From positions 1-64,000 of the forward strand of contig CAMAWR010000007.1 in assembly GCA_945862045.1 (NCBI GenBank): a stretch of DNA of 64,000 nt, read 5' to 3'. Within the stretch, counting starts at the first letter, position 1, and each line of letters begins with the position of its first letter. This stretch comes from Bifidobacterium breve (lineage in GTDB: Bacteria > Actinomycetota > Acidimicrobiia > Acidimicrobiales > Ilumatobacteraceae). The notes beneath the pieces were generated by a model that saw nothing but the letters and a program-made list of their open reading frames with translations, was not told the origin of the DNA and did not search any database. This document shows positions 43,745 through 52,721 of the stretch, piece after piece. The translations under genes were made by a program, and so were the position numbers.

Positions 43745-44502
43745 CCAGCAAACGGGTGGGCGGTGACGTCACGCGTGTACGACGCCATTTCGTGTGGAAT
43801 CAACTTCGGCGTGCCGACGCTCTCGGCTGCGATCTGGGCCATGCACGTGCGCTCCATCGACAAAAACCAATATGCGGCAGCATCAACCGTGGCGCCGACG
43901 GCGATGAGGCCATGATTTTGATGGATCATGGCTTTGCCCGTCGGGAACTTCGCGGCGATTTCTTCGCCAGCGGCAGGCTCCATCACGACGGCACCACCTT
44001 GCTCGACCACCACCACATGGTCTTCATAAAAATAACAACTGTCTTGGGTGATCGGGTCAAGCTTGCGGCCGAGCGAAGCCCAGGCCTTGCCGTACACCGT
44101 GTGTGCATGCGCGGCAGACACGACGTCGGGTCGCGCTTGATGAATGGCGGCGTGGATGCAGAAGGCCGCACGATTCACCGGGTTGTTGCCGTACACCACG
44201 TCGCCGTCATGATTGACGAGAATCAAATCACTCACGCGCATGAGTCGAAAACTGCGGGCGAATGGGTTCACCCAAAAATGGTCGGGGAATTCGGGGTCAC
44301 GCACGGTGATGTGGCCGGCGACACCTTCACCGAAACCGAGTCGACCAAAGATGCGCAAGGCACCGGCAAGTTTTTGCTTGCGCTCTTCACGCTCTTCTTC
44401 GACGGAACGCTTTGGCTGTGCTGCAAGGTCGACGAGTTCTTTGGGTACGAGAGGGATGCCGTCAATGAACTTGGTGGTACCCGCGTGTTCGGTAATGGCC
44501 AT
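43681..44502 (-). CDS. Class II aldolase/adducin family protein
   Basis: A 273-residue zinc-dependent aldolase/epimerase-like protein. Zinc histidines are His132 and His134 (AHAHTVYGK) and His197 (HQNHG), with a probable acid Glu59 in FGEGVAGHITVRDP. The length and the VNPFARSFRLMRVSDLILV segment match the branch often annotated simply as class II aldolase rather than fuculose- or ribulose-phosphate enzymes. Substrate unknown. It is divergent from the methylmalonyl-CoA mutase gene across 56 bases and is followed by a DMT exporter, which could export or import a related metabolite (inference). Confidence 0.87.
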   Translation of the reverse strand: MAITEHAGTTKFIDGIPLVPKELVDLAAQPKRSVEEEREERKQKLAGALRIFGRLGFGEGVAGHITVRDPEFPDHFWVNPFARSFRLMRVSDLILVNHDGDVVYGNNPVNRAAFCIHAAIHQARPDVVSAAHAHTVYGKAWASLGRKLDPITQDSCYFYEDHVVVVEQGGAVVMEPAAGEEIAAKFPTGKAMIHQNHGLIAVGATVDAAAYWFLSMERTCMAQIAAESVGTPKLIPHEMASYTRDVTAHPFAGWLNFQPLWQEICRTDPDLFD

Positions 44503-44508
44503 ACCCCA

Positions 44509-44514
44509 AGGTTA
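44509..44514 (-). promoter_or_regulatory. Putative leaderless -10 box for the aldolase gene (TAACCT)
   Basis: TAACCT on the minus strand, six bases before the ATG at 44502. Confidence 0.5.
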
Positions 44515-44543
44515 GACAGCGGACTTCGACACCGTTGTTCTCG

Positions 44544-44549
44544 TAGCCT
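44544..44549 (+). promoter_or_regulatory. Putative leaderless -10 box for the mutase gene (TAGCCT)
   Basis: TAGCCT with a nine-base spacer to the ATG at 44559. Confidence 0.5.
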
Positions 44550-44558
44550 TGACGACAG

Positions 44559-46145
44559 ATGAAGGACAAACAGCCACTAAAACGCACCGATTCGGGCATT
44601 GAGGTACAAGCTCTGTACGACGAGTCGTCGCTGGCGGGCACCGATGTGTCCGAGCACCTCGGTACGCCTGGCGTTGCGCCGTACACCCGCGGCATCTACC
44701 CGACAATGCACCGTGATCGCCTGTGGACGATGCGCCAATACGCGGGCTTCGGAAGTGCCGCCGACACGAATGCCCGTTTCAAGTTTTTGTTGGATGCCGG
44801 GCAAACCGGCCTGTCATGTGCGTTCGATTTGCCGACACAAATGGGTTACGACAGCGATCATTCGCGTGCGGCTGGCGAGGTGGGCAAAGTGGGTGTCGCT
44901 ATCGACTCACTCGACGACATGCGCACACTGCTCGCCGATTTGCCGCTCGACAAGGTGACGACATCGATGACCATCAACTCAACGGCCGCGATCCTGTTGT
45001 TGATGTACGAAATCGTTGCCGAGGAGCGCGGCGTGTCCGCCAGTGAGATCAGCGGCACCATCCAAAACGATCTGTTGAAGGAATACATCGCGCGTGGCAC
45101 TTATGTGTACCCACCGCGACCTTCGATGCGCATCATCACCGACATCTTTGCGTACTGCACGAAACATGTGCCGAAGTGGAACACCATCTCGATCTCCGGT
45201 TATCACATTCGTGAAGCAGGCAGTACCGCCGTGCAAGAACTTGCTTTCACGCTGGCCAATGCGATTGCGTACGTGCAGGCCGCAGTCGACGCTGGGCTTG
45301 ACGTCGATACGTTTGCGCCACGCCTGAGTTTTTTCTGGAACGGCCACAACAACTTTTTTGAGGAAGTCGCCAAATTCCGCGCCAGTCGCCGCATGTGGCA
45401 CCACATCATGACCGAACGATTCGGGGCCAAGAATCAGGCAAGTCACTTGATGCGCTTCCACACGCAGACCGGTGGTGCCACACTCACCGCCCAACAGCCG
45501 CTCAACAATGTGGTGCGTGTTGCAGTGCAAAGCATGGCAGCCGTTCTCGGTGGTACCCAAAGCCTGCACACGAATGGTTATGACGAGGCACTCGGTCTGC
45601 CCACCGAAGAGGCCGCGCGTATCGCCCTGCGCACACAACAGATCATCGGTTATGAAAGTGGCGTCACTGACACCCCCGACCCGCTGGCCGGCTCGTATTA
45701 CGTCGAGTCTTTGACCAACGAAGTTGAACGGCTGGCGTGGGAATACATTCAGCGGATTGACGCCATGGGTGGTGCAGTCACCGCGATTGAGTCGGGCTTC
45801 CAGATGGAAGAAATCGAAGAAGCTGCATACTCGTACACGAAGTCGATCGACGACAAAAGCCGCACGATCGTGGGTGTCAACAAGTTCACGTCGAACGAAG
45901 CAACCGATATTCCGGTGCTCAAGGTGGACGCCGATCGCGAAAAACATCAGATTGCGCGTCTGGCGGAATACAAGGCCAACCGTGACACTGCGGTGGTTGC
46001 TGCCCGTCTGGAAGACCTACGTGCAGCCGCCCGCGGTACCGACAACGTGCTGTACCCGATGAAGGCCGCGCTCAAAGCGAATGCGACCCTCGGTGAAGTG
46101 AGTGATGCGTTGCGTGATGTGTTCGGAATCCATCGCCCGAGCTGA
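44559..46145 (+). CDS. Methylmalonyl-CoA mutase, large (catalytic) subunit
   Basis: Adenosylcobalamin-dependent isomerisation of methylmalonyl-CoA and succinyl-CoA. The 528-residue protein contains only the TIM-barrel substrate domain; the B12-binding domain is missing and must be a separate small subunit, not found in this window. Residues aligned with those that set specificity in P. shermanii MCM are kept: Arg59-Gln60-Tyr61 (RQYAGF, Tyr89 equivalent) and Arg179 ten residues after Gln169 (Arg207 equivalent). Isobutyryl-CoA mutases carry Phe and Gln there, so true MCM activity is favoured by inference. The PduO-type adenosyltransferase at 32.9 kb can supply the cofactor. Confidence 0.9.
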   Translation: MKDKQPLKRTDSGIEVQALYDESSLAGTDVSEHLGTPGVAPYTRGIYPTMHRDRLWTMRQYAGFGSAADTNARFKFLLDAGQTGLSCAFDLPTQMGYDSDHSRAAGEVGKVGVAIDSLDDMRTLLADLPLDKVTTSMTINSTAAILLLMYEIVAEERGVSASEISGTIQNDLLKEYIARGTYVYPPRPSMRIITDIFAYCTKHVPKWNTISISGYHIREAGSTAVQELAFTLANAIAYVQAAVDAGLDVDTFAPRLSFFWNGHNNFFEEVAKFRASRRMWHHIMTERFGAKNQASHLMRFHTQTGGATLTAQQPLNNVVRVAVQSMAAVLGGTQSLHTNGYDEALGLPTEEAARIALRTQQIIGYESGVTDTPDPLAGSYYVESLTNEVERLAWEYIQRIDAMGGAVTAIESGFQMEEIEEAAYSYTKSIDDKSRTIVGVNKFTSNEATDIPVLKVDADREKHQIARLAEYKANRDTAVVAARLEDLRAAARGTDNVLYPMKAALKANATLGEVSDALRDVFGIHRPS

Positions 46146-46148
46146 CCG

Positions 46149-46703
46149 CTAGTCGATGCGCATGATGCGCGCTGGTGGACGCTCAATACTTTGTTGAGTA
46201 TCCAGCGGCCAGCCGAGGTAAATCATCGCCACGATCATCGTGTCGGTTGGAAATCCACAGAATGCAGCAACTTCATCGTTGGCCCCCGTCGGGCAGGACG
46301 ACCAAAAACTGGCGAGCCCGAGGGCGGTGGCGCCGAGCAACAGTGTTTGTACCGCGGCTGACACTGCATCACGATTTTCGGCAGTGCGTAATTCGCTATC
46401 ACCGACTTCGGCACCGACCATCAACACGACTGGCGCGCGGGCAAACTTGCCCCGAGTTTTTTCCACCCGTGGTTCAGGTTCTCCCTGTCTGCTCATCACA
46501 TCGGCGCATACTGCGCCAAGTCTCAACCGCGCATCACCGCGCAACTCGGCAAAAATCCACGGCCAAGTGCGTTTGTGGTTCGGAGCCCACGTCGAGAGTT
46601 CACAGAGTTTCTGCACGACGTCGGTATCGACATCACGCACTTTGTCAATCATCAAGTTCGTACGGCGCGCACGCACCAAGTCGGCAAAATCGTCGAAGTT
46701 CAT
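46149..46703 (-). CDS. Nitroreductase family protein
   Basis: A 184-residue FMN-dependent oxidoreductase. The N-terminal DLVRARRTN (basic FMN-phosphate contacts), STWAPNHKRTWPW, a central NRDAVSAAVQTLLLGATALGLASFWSS helix and C-terminal AMIYLGWP match the nitroreductase fold. Function is open: such proteins reduce nitro compounds or flavins, or act as dehydrogenases. The ATG at 46703 follows the dapD stop by ten bases; a longer frame lies within dapD. It is the last gene of the acc-lysS-dapD unit. Confidence 0.85.
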   Translation of the reverse strand: MNFDDFADLVRARRTNLMIDKVRDVDTDVVQKLCELSTWAPNHKRTWPWIFAELRGDARLRLGAVCADVMSRQGEPEPRVEKTRGKFARAPVVLMVGAEVGDSELRTAENRDAVSAAVQTLLLGATALGLASFWSSCPTGANDEVAAFCGFPTDTMIVAMIYLGWPLDTQQSIERPPARIMRID

Positions 46704-46713
46704 CCTGATTTTC

Positions 46714-47631
46714 CTAATTTTTGTGGAGTGCGGCATTCAGCCCACCCCAACTTCCTTTGCGTAGCACTGCTTCGACTGCGCCAGTGGCGCTATTGCGGCG
46801 GAACAACATGTTGGAGACTCCCGACATCGTGCGGGCCTTGACCAGCGAGTCATCGGGTAGTCGTACGAGTGTGCCGGCCGTGATGTACAAACCGGCCTCG
46901 ATGATCGAGTCGTCACCAAGGCTGATCCCCAAACCGCTGTTGGCACCAAGCAGGCAACGATCACCGATGGTGATCATTTCTTTGCCGCCGCCCGAGAGGG
47001 TGCCCATAATCGACGCACCACCGCCGATGTCGCTGCCGTTTCCGACGACGACACCCGCTGAGATGCGTCCTTCAACCATCGAAGCACCAAGTGTGCCCGC
47101 ATTGAAATTACAAAACCCCTCGTGCATCACGGTGGTGCCTTCGGCGAGATGGGCGCCAAGTCGCACACGACTTGCATCAGCGATGCGCACACCCGGGGGC
47201 ACGACGTAATCGGTCATCCGGGGAAACTTGTCCACACCGTGCACGGTGAGGTGCTCGCCCTTGCGACGCAATGCCTCGCGCACCTCATCGAGCACGTCAA
47301 GGGCAACCGGGCCGATACTCGTCCACGCCACATTCGCGAGCAAACCAAAAGCACCGTCAAGGTTGAGCGTGCGCGGTTTGGCGAGACGGTGCGAGAGCAG
47401 ATGCAGTCGCAGGTAGACATCGGATGCATCACGCGGGGCCGCCGCCGTGTCAATCTCGGTGATGACTGGCACGATGTCGACGCCGCGTCGAGCGTCGCTA
47501 CTGGCAGGTGCCACTGCCGCACGTGCGTTCGCCGGGCAGGCATCCCCCCAGCCCAAGAGTCGGTAGTGGGTGTCAAGTACGACACCACTCGACGCCACCG
47601 TTGCCGTGCCAACACCCCAGGCGTTCGTCAC
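46714..47631 (-). CDS. dapD: 2,3,4,5-tetrahydropyridine-2,6-dicarboxylate N-succinyltransferase
   Basis: Succinylates tetrahydrodipicolinate in the lysine/meso-diaminopimelate pathway. The 305-residue protein matches the longer actinobacterial DapD group: an N-terminal domain, then a left-handed beta-helix of hexapeptide repeats (about 150-260, such as [27 protein letters not shown]) with [27 protein letters not shown] start inside a GTGA overlap with lysS. Lysine supply and lysyl-tRNA charging are therefore translationally coupled. Diaminopimelate also feeds peptidoglycan. Confidence 0.94.
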   Translation of the reverse strand: MTNAWGVGTATVASSGVVLDTHYRLLGWGDACPANARAAVAPASSDARRGVDIVPVITEIDTAAAPRDASDVYLRLHLLSHRLAKPRTLNLDGAFGLLANVAWTSIGPVALDVLDEVREALRRKGEHLTVHGVDKFPRMTDYVVPPGVRIADASRVRLGAHLAEGTTVMHEGFCNFNAGTLGASMVEGRISAGVVVGNGSDIGGGASIMGTLSGGGKEMITIGDRCLLGANSGLGISLGDDSIIEAGLYITAGTLVRLPDDSLVKARTMSGVSNMLFRRNSATGAVEAVLRKGSWGGLNAALHKN

Positions 47632-49160
47632 TCGGTGGCCTCTGGTCGCAGAGTGGGGAAGAGGATGACTTCACGAATCGTTGAGACGCCGGCCAACAAC
47701 ATCGTGAGTCGGTCGACGCCGATACCCAAACCGCCCGTTGGCGGCATGCCGAATTCGAGTGCGCGCAAATAATCTTCATCGACGGTGCCAGCCGTGACAT
47801 CGCCTGCTTCTTTGGCGCGCTGTTCGGCCTCGAAGCGCGAGCGCTGTTCGACGGGGTCGTTCAACTCACTGAAACCGTTGGCCAGCTCGCGCGCCTGCAC
47901 ATACAGCTCGAATCGTTCGGTGAGATGCGGGTCGTGGCGATCAACCCGAGCGAGTGGCGAGATCTCCACCGGGTGGCCCGTGACGAACGTGGGCATGTGG
48001 AGTTCAGCCTCGGCCTTCTCGGCGAAAATGGCCTCGATAATGCGACCCGAGCCCCAGTGACTTTCCCATTTGACACCGTTGTCATCAGCGACATGACGCA
48101 CATCGGCGACCGCTTGTGATGGATGCAGATCCCGACCGACTCTTTCGCTCGCCAAATCGATCATGCGCAGACGCGGCCACGGTGCGGTGAGGTCGCAGGC
48201 GACACCACCGACATCCACCGTGGTGGTACCGAGCGCTTCACGGGCCGCGTTCACGATGATGGCCTGCGTAAGTTCCATGATGTCGTGGTAGTCGGCGAAC
48301 GCTTCGTACGACTCGAGCATGGTGAATTCCGGATTGTGGCGCGTGGAAATACCCTCATTGCGAAAGACACGACCAATTTCATACACGCGCTCCATGCCCC
48401 CGACGATCAAACGCTTGAGATGCAACTCGAGGGCGATACGCAGGAACAATTGCATGTCGAGCGCATTGTGCTGGGTGATGAATGGTCGCGCATGGGCACC
48501 GCCTGCCTCAACGTGCAGGACAGGTGTCTCTACTTCGACGTAGCCACGCGCACCGAGTGTTTTGCGCATGCTCGAAATCACGGCGTGGCGCACCTCGAAG
48601 GTGCGACGGGCGTCAGCATTGACGATGAGGTCGGCGTAGCGCTGGCGAAAGCGTGTGTCAACATCCGAAAGTCCGTGCCACTTGTCGGGCATCGGACGCA
48701 GAGCTTTAGCCAGCAACTGCACTTCGTTCACCTTGATCGACAACTCACCCTTGCGCGTCGTCATCACCACACCGTGCGCACCCACCCAATCACCAAGGTC
48801 GAGTGCGGTAACCGAATCAAAGACATCGTCACCCACTACTGACTTGCTCACGAACAGCTGAACCTCGTCGGCACGGTCACGCACCGTGATGAAGAGCAGT
48901 TTGCCCTGATCGCGCTTCAACATGATTCGACCACACACGGCGACCAAATCGGTCGTTTCTGAACCCGCCACGAGCTCGCTGTGCTTGGCGCGAATCTCCC
49001 CGAGGGTGTGCGAGCGATCAAAGCGATACGGGTAGGGGTTCACCCCGCTCTCACGGAGTCGTGCTATTTCGCCAAGACGTTGCTGGCGGAACGTCTCGAG
49101 GTTCGTGCCATCCGACCCCGACGGTATTGCCTCGTTCGGAGCGGTCATGTCGTCATTCAT
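47628..49160 (-). CDS. lysS: Lysyl-tRNA synthetase, class II
   Basis: Charges tRNA-Lys in the cytoplasm. The 510-residue protein has an N-terminal OB-fold anticodon-binding domain (about 65-170, containing [21 protein letters not shown]) and the class II catalytic core: motif 2 [18 protein letters not shown] and motif 3 [14 protein letters not shown]. Length and domain order are normal. It overlaps the upstream carboxylase gene by ATGA and dapD by GTGA, in the middle of a tightly packed operon. Confidence 0.96.
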   Translation of the reverse strand: MNDDMTAPNEAIPSGSDGTNLETFRQQRLGEIARLRESGVNPYPYRFDRSHTLGEIRAKHSELVAGSETTDLVAVCGRIMLKRDQGKLLFITVRDRADEVQLFVSKSVVGDDVFDSVTALDLGDWVGAHGVVMTTRKGELSIKVNEVQLLAKALRPMPDKWHGLSDVDTRFRQRYADLIVNADARRTFEVRHAVISSMRKTLGARGYVEVETPVLHVEAGGAHARPFITQHNALDMQLFLRIALELHLKRLIVGGMERVYEIGRVFRNEGISTRHNPEFTMLESYEAFADYHDIMELTQAIIVNAAREALGTTTVDVGGVACDLTAPWPRLRMIDLASERVGRDLHPSQAVADVRHVADDNGVKWESHWGSGRIIEAIFAEKAEAELHMPTFVTGHPVEISPLARVDRHDPHLTERFELYVQARELANGFSELNDPVEQRSRFEAEQRAKEAGDVTAGTVDEDYLRALEFGMPPTGGLGIGVDRLTMLLAGVSTIREVILFPTLRPEATE

Positions 49161-50902
49161 GCGATGACGACGAGCACATCGCCTGCACCAACCTTGTCAC
49201 CAATTTTGACATTGATCGCCTTGATCGTGCCCGCCTTGTCAGCCTGCAGTTGATTCTCCATTTTCATTGCTTCGAGCACGATGACCGCATCACCAGCGTT
49301 CACTTCTTGGCCGACCGTCACCAGAATCTTCACGATCGTGCCCTGCATCGGCGCCACGACATCACCACTGGAGATCGAGCTCGAGGCGGCGGCCGATGTG
49401 CGTGCTGTGCGACGTGCCATCGGCGCGGTGCCACCCGATTCGGGCACCCAGACACGCACCGCGAATCGTTTGCCATTGACCTCCACGGTCGTGGTCTTTT
49501 CGACGAGGCCTTCGGTCGGCGGCACGCTGGCAGCAATGTGAGCAGCGATCCCGGAGAGATCGAGTTTTTCCTCGACCCATTTGGTGCTGTGTTGAACTGC
49601 CGCAAAATCGGGATGCCGAAGAATCGCCAGGTCGGCAGGAATCGTGGTGTGCACGCCCTCGACCCGCATTTCTTCCAGCGCGCGAATCGTGCGGGCGATG
49701 GCAGTCGGACGGTCCTTGCCCCACACGATGAGTTTGCCGATGAGATTGTCGTAGTACTGGCTCACGGTGTCGCCCGATTCGTAACCGCCGTCAAAGCGCA
49801 CCCCGAAACCATCGGGCACCTTGAGCGTGCTGATCGTGCCCGGGGAGGGCAGGAACTTGCCACCCGCGGGGTTCTCGGCGTTGATGCGCACCTCGATGCC
49901 ATGTCCGTGTCGCAACGCATTGATCTGCTCCTGAGTCATCGGCAGTCGTTCACCGTCAGCGACACGAATTTGCCATTCGACAAGATCGATTCCGGTGATT
50001 ATCTCGGTCACCGGATGCTCGACCTGCAGACGTGTGTTCATTTCCAAGAAATAGAAGTCCCCGTTCTCATAGATGAACTCCACGGTGCCCGCGTTGTAGT
50101 AACCAACCGCACGGGCGGCCTTGACCGCTGCTTCACCCATTGCTTGTTCGACACCGTCGGGCAAACCAGGCGCGGGTGCTTCCTCGATTAATTTTTGGTG
50201 GCGCCGTTGGGCTGAGCAGTCACGCGACGAGACCCACACCACGTTTCCGTGTTTGTCGCCGACGAGCTGCACCTCGATGTGGCGTGGCCACGTGAGGTAG
50301 CGCTCGACATAAATTTCGTCACGACCAAAGAATGCCTTTGACTCACGCTTGGCAGAATCCATCGCGTCTTGCACCGCAGTCGCATCCTTGACAACTTTCA
50401 TGCCGCGACCGCCGCCACCGAAAGCCGCCTTGATGGCGATCGGCCAGCCGGTGCTGTTGCCGAAGTCGGTGATCTCTGCAGCACTGTGCACGAAGTCGGT
50501 CGTGCCCGGCACAATCGGTGCGCCACCACGCAACGCCGCGCGGCGGGACGAGACTTTGTCGCCCATCTCGACGATTGCTGCCGGCGGTGGTCCGATGAAG
50601 GCCACGCCCATGTCGGTGATTGCCTGTGCAAAGTCGGCATTCTCCGAGAAAAATCCGTATCCGGGGTGCAGCGCATCGGCACCGCTTTTACGAATCACAT
50701 CAAGAATCGCCTCGGTATTGAGGTAGCTCTGGGCCGCAGTTTCACCACCGAGGGCGTAGGCCTCGTCGGCCAACCGCACATGCAGCGCATGGCGATCCAG
50801 CTCGGAATAGACCGCCACGGTGGCAATACCCATCTCGCGGGCGGTACGAATGACACGTACGGCAATTTCGCCGCGGTTGGCAATCAGGATTTTCTTAAGC
50901 AT
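49157..50902 (-). CDS. Acyl-CoA carboxylase alpha chain (biotin carboxylase plus BCCP)
   Basis: Carboxylates its own biotin with ATP and bicarbonate for acetyl- or propionyl-CoA carboxylation. The 581-residue protein has the biotin carboxylase part (1 to about 450: KILIANRGEIAVRVIR, glycine loop GGGGRGMK, EMNTRLQVEH) and a C-terminal BCCP domain with biotinylated Lys547 in EAMKMEN. It is the actinobacterial AccA3/AccBC type; the carboxyltransferase beta subunit is not in the window, so acetyl versus propionyl specificity is open. Propionyl-CoA carboxylation would feed the mutase at 44.6 kb. It heads the operon and is divergent from birA. Confidence 0.95.
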   Translation of the reverse strand: MLKKILIANRGEIAVRVIRTAREMGIATVAVYSELDRHALHVRLADEAYALGGETAAQSYLNTEAILDVIRKSGADALHPGYGFFSENADFAQAITDMGVAFIGPPPAAIVEMGDKVSSRRAALRGGAPIVPGTTDFVHSAAEITDFGNSTGWPIAIKAAFGGGGRGMKVVKDATAVQDAMDSAKRESKAFFGRDEIYVERYLTWPRHIEVQLVGDKHGNVVWVSSRDCSAQRRHQKLIEEAPAPGLPDGVEQAMGEAAVKAARAVGYYNAGTVEFIYENGDFYFLEMNTRLQVEHPVTEIITGIDLVEWQIRVADGERLPMTQEQINALRHGHGIEVRINAENPAGGKFLPSPGTISTLKVPDGFGVRFDGGYESGDTVSQYYDNLIGKLIVWGKDRPTAIARTIRALEEMRVEGVHTTIPADLAILRHPDFAAVQHSTKWVEEKLDLSGIAAHIAASVPPTEGLVEKTTTVEVNGKRFAVRVWVPESGGTAPMARRTARTSAAASSSISSGDVVAPMQGTIVKILVTVGQEVNAGDAVIVLEAMKMENQLQADKAGTIKAINVKIGDKVGAGDVLVVIA

Positions 50903-50909
50903 TAGGCCC

Positions 50910-50915
50910 TATCTT
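50910..50915 (+). promoter_or_regulatory. Putative leaderless -10 box for birA (TATCTT)
   Basis: TATCTT with a nine-base spacer to the GTG at 50925, which supports this start within the 22-base gap divergent from the carboxylase gene. Confidence 0.5.
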
Positions 50916-50924
50916 CGTCTGGTA

Positions 50925-51686
50925 GTGACTTCGTCTTCGACTCCTTCAAATCCTAGTTCGCATCCGATTTGGCCGATCGGGTGGACGGTTCGACACGTTG
51001 CCGAAACCGGGTCGACCAATGACGATCTTTGCGCAGCGGCGCGTGATGGTGCACCCCATCGCAGCGTGATTGTTGCCGATTTTCAGACGGCTGGAAGAGG
51101 CCGCCTCGATCGATCGTGGGAAGCAACCCGCGGATCGAATTTGCTGACATCGTTGTTGTTTCGTTATGAACACGAAGATATGTTTCGTTTCTCGCGAGTG
51201 GTGGCCCTCGCCAGTCGGGCTGCCTGTGGAGTGCTCACCGGTGTGACCCCGGCATTGAAGTGGCCGAACGATCTGGTGATCAACGCTGAGAAACTTGGGG
51301 GCCTCCTCGCTGTTGGCTCCCCCCACGACCGCTTCGTCGTCGTCGGCATTGGCGTCAATGTCGCCTGGGCACCCGCGGGTGCGGCGTCGCTGCGCAGCGC
51401 TGCATCGGTGGGTGCTGTCCGTGATCTTGTGCCACTGCAATTGTTGGCAGCGATGCTCGGCGAAATCGATAACCGACTGGCATGGACTGATGTGCAACTG
51501 CATGAAGAACACAAAGCGGCGCTCGCCACGCTTGGTGTGCGAGTGCGTGTCGATCTGCGAGCGGGTGACTCCGTCGTGGGTCTGGCCGAGGATCTTGACG
51601 CGGCCTCGCGGCTGCTGGTTCGTGACGACGATGGTCGCCTGCATGTCATCGATGTCGGTGATGTGGTGCACCTGCGCACCCAGTAA
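50925..51686 (+). CDS. birA: Biotin--[acetyl-CoA carboxylase] ligase, class I
   Basis: Activates biotin as biotinyl-AMP and attaches it to the BCCP lysine. The 253-residue protein has the adenylate loop GRGRLDRSW (57-65), KWPNDLV (112-118), a KLGGLL segment and a GIGVNV strand, then a small C-terminal SH3-like domain. There is no N-terminal helix-turn-helix, so it is a ligase without the operator-binding function of E. coli BirA. It sits opposite the biotinylated carboxylase gene it should modify. The GTG start follows a TANNNT box; longer frames run into the divergent gene. Confidence 0.92.
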   Translation: MTSSSTPSNPSSHPIWPIGWTVRHVAETGSTNDDLCAAARDGAPHRSVIVADFQTAGRGRLDRSWEATRGSNLLTSLLFRYEHEDMFRFSRVVALASRAACGVLTGVTPALKWPNDLVINAEKLGGLLAVGSPHDRFVVVGIGVNVAWAPAGAASLRSAASVGAVRDLVPLQLLAAMLGEIDNRLAWTDVQLHEEHKAALATLGVRVRVDLRAGDSVVGLAEDLDAASRLLVRDDDGRLHVIDVGDVVHLRTQ

Positions 51687-51692
51687 GCCCAC

Positions 51693-51698
51693 TACCTT
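51693..51698 (+). promoter_or_regulatory. Putative -10 box for the LCP gene (TACCTT)
   Basis: TACCTT with a nine-base spacer to the ATG at 51708. The spacer also contains AGGA immediately before the ATG. Confidence 0.45.
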
Positions 51699-51707
51699 CA
51701 ATCAGGA

Positions 51708-52721
51708 ATGAAACGAGTCATCAGCACCCGCGGTCGACGGGAGCGTCAACAGATCTGGTTGGTGGCCACGGCAATCGTGCTGGTGCTCGGTGTGGCCGGC
51801 TTCTCGGGTATCGGACGGGCGCTTGATCGTTCGTTGGTTGACGTGCGGCGCGAATTTTCGGTTACCTCGATGCTCGCTGATCCCGATGATCGTTTCGTCA
51901 ACTTTCTCGTGGTGGGTTCCGACTCGCGGGCCGGTGCAGACGCCGATGATCCCGACTTTGCCAACGTCGGTGGTGAGGCCGAGGTGCAAGGTCGGCGCAG
52001 TGACACCTTGATCATCGTGAACGTGGAGAAATCTTCGGGCATCATCTCGCTACTTTCGGTGCCACGTGATTTGTGGGTATCGATTGGCGATTCGGAGAAC
52101 ACCGAGCGAATCAACGTGGCGTATCGCGAAGGTGCGGCAGTATTGGTGCGCACGGTGAATCGCGCACTTGGCATTCCCATCCATCACTACCTGGAAATTG
52201 ATTTCCAAGGATTCAAAGATCTCGTGGATGCCGTCGGCGGTGTAACCGTGTGTGTCGAATATCCGACTCGCGACCGCAACACCGGTCTGTACATCCGCAC
52301 GGGCTGCGCAAACCTTGACGGCATCGAGTCACTGGCGTATGCGCGCAGTCGCTTCTTTGAAGAAAAAAGAGACGGGCAATGGCAAGTCGACGGCTCCTCC
52401 GACATCGGTCGCGGCAAGCGGCAGCGACTGTTTATGGCACTACTCATGCAAACTGCGGTGAACCGCACGCTCAACGACCCGTTTCGTGCCGGTGCGGTAA
52501 TGCGTGGTGCCACATCGGCGTTGTTGGTCGACGAGCGACTAGATCTGCTTGATTTCGCGCGACTCATGCGACCAGCGGCAAGCGGTCAACTGCGCCGCTT
52601 TTCGCTGGACACGTATGGCGACACGGTGCGCGGTAATTCGGTGCTGCGTTTGGCAGAGTCCGTGGCGCCGGTGTTGGCGTTTTATTCCGGTAACGGGCCG
52701 GCGCCCGTGCCACCCGAATGA
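51708..52721 (+). CDS. LytR-CpsA-Psr (LCP) family cell-wall glycopolymer ligase
   Basis: Membrane-anchored transferase that links polymers from polyprenyl-phosphate carriers to peptidoglycan. The 337-residue protein has one N-terminal transmembrane segment (about 17-35), then an extracytoplasmic LCP domain with the usual residues: NFLVVGSDSRAG, RRSDTLIIVNV, LSVPRDLWV and RINVAY, plus a terminal LAYARSR motif. It may attach the galactofuran implied by glf and glfT2 at 37.5-40.4 kb (inference). Its 3' end overlaps the convergent GGDEF-EAL gene by 40 bases. Confidence 0.91.
   Translation: MKRVISTRGRRERQQIWLVATAIVLVLGVAGFSGIGRALDRSLVDVRREFSVTSMLADPDDRFVNFLVVGSDSRAGADADDPDFANVGGEAEVQGRRSDTLIIVNVEKSSGIISLLSVPRDLWVSIGDSENTERINVAYREGAAVLVRTVNRALGIPIHHYLEIDFQGFKDLVDAVGGVTVCVEYPTRDRNTGLYIRTGCANLDGIESLAYARSRFFEEKRDGQWQVDGSSDIGRGKRQRLFMALLMQTAVNRTLNDPFRAGAVMRGATSALLVDERLDLLDFARLMRPAASGQLRRFSLDTYGDTVRGNSVLRLAESVAPVLAFYSGNGPAPVPPE

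Noticed and set aside
43648-44562. 304-residue plus-strand open frame over the aldolase gene
   Set aside because: The minus strand encodes a zinc aldolase with its histidines in place; the plus frame has no such evidence.
44979-45947. 322-residue minus-strand open frame inside the mutase gene
   Set aside because: Antisense shadow of a conserved TIM-barrel domain, composition typical of reverse-complement coding.
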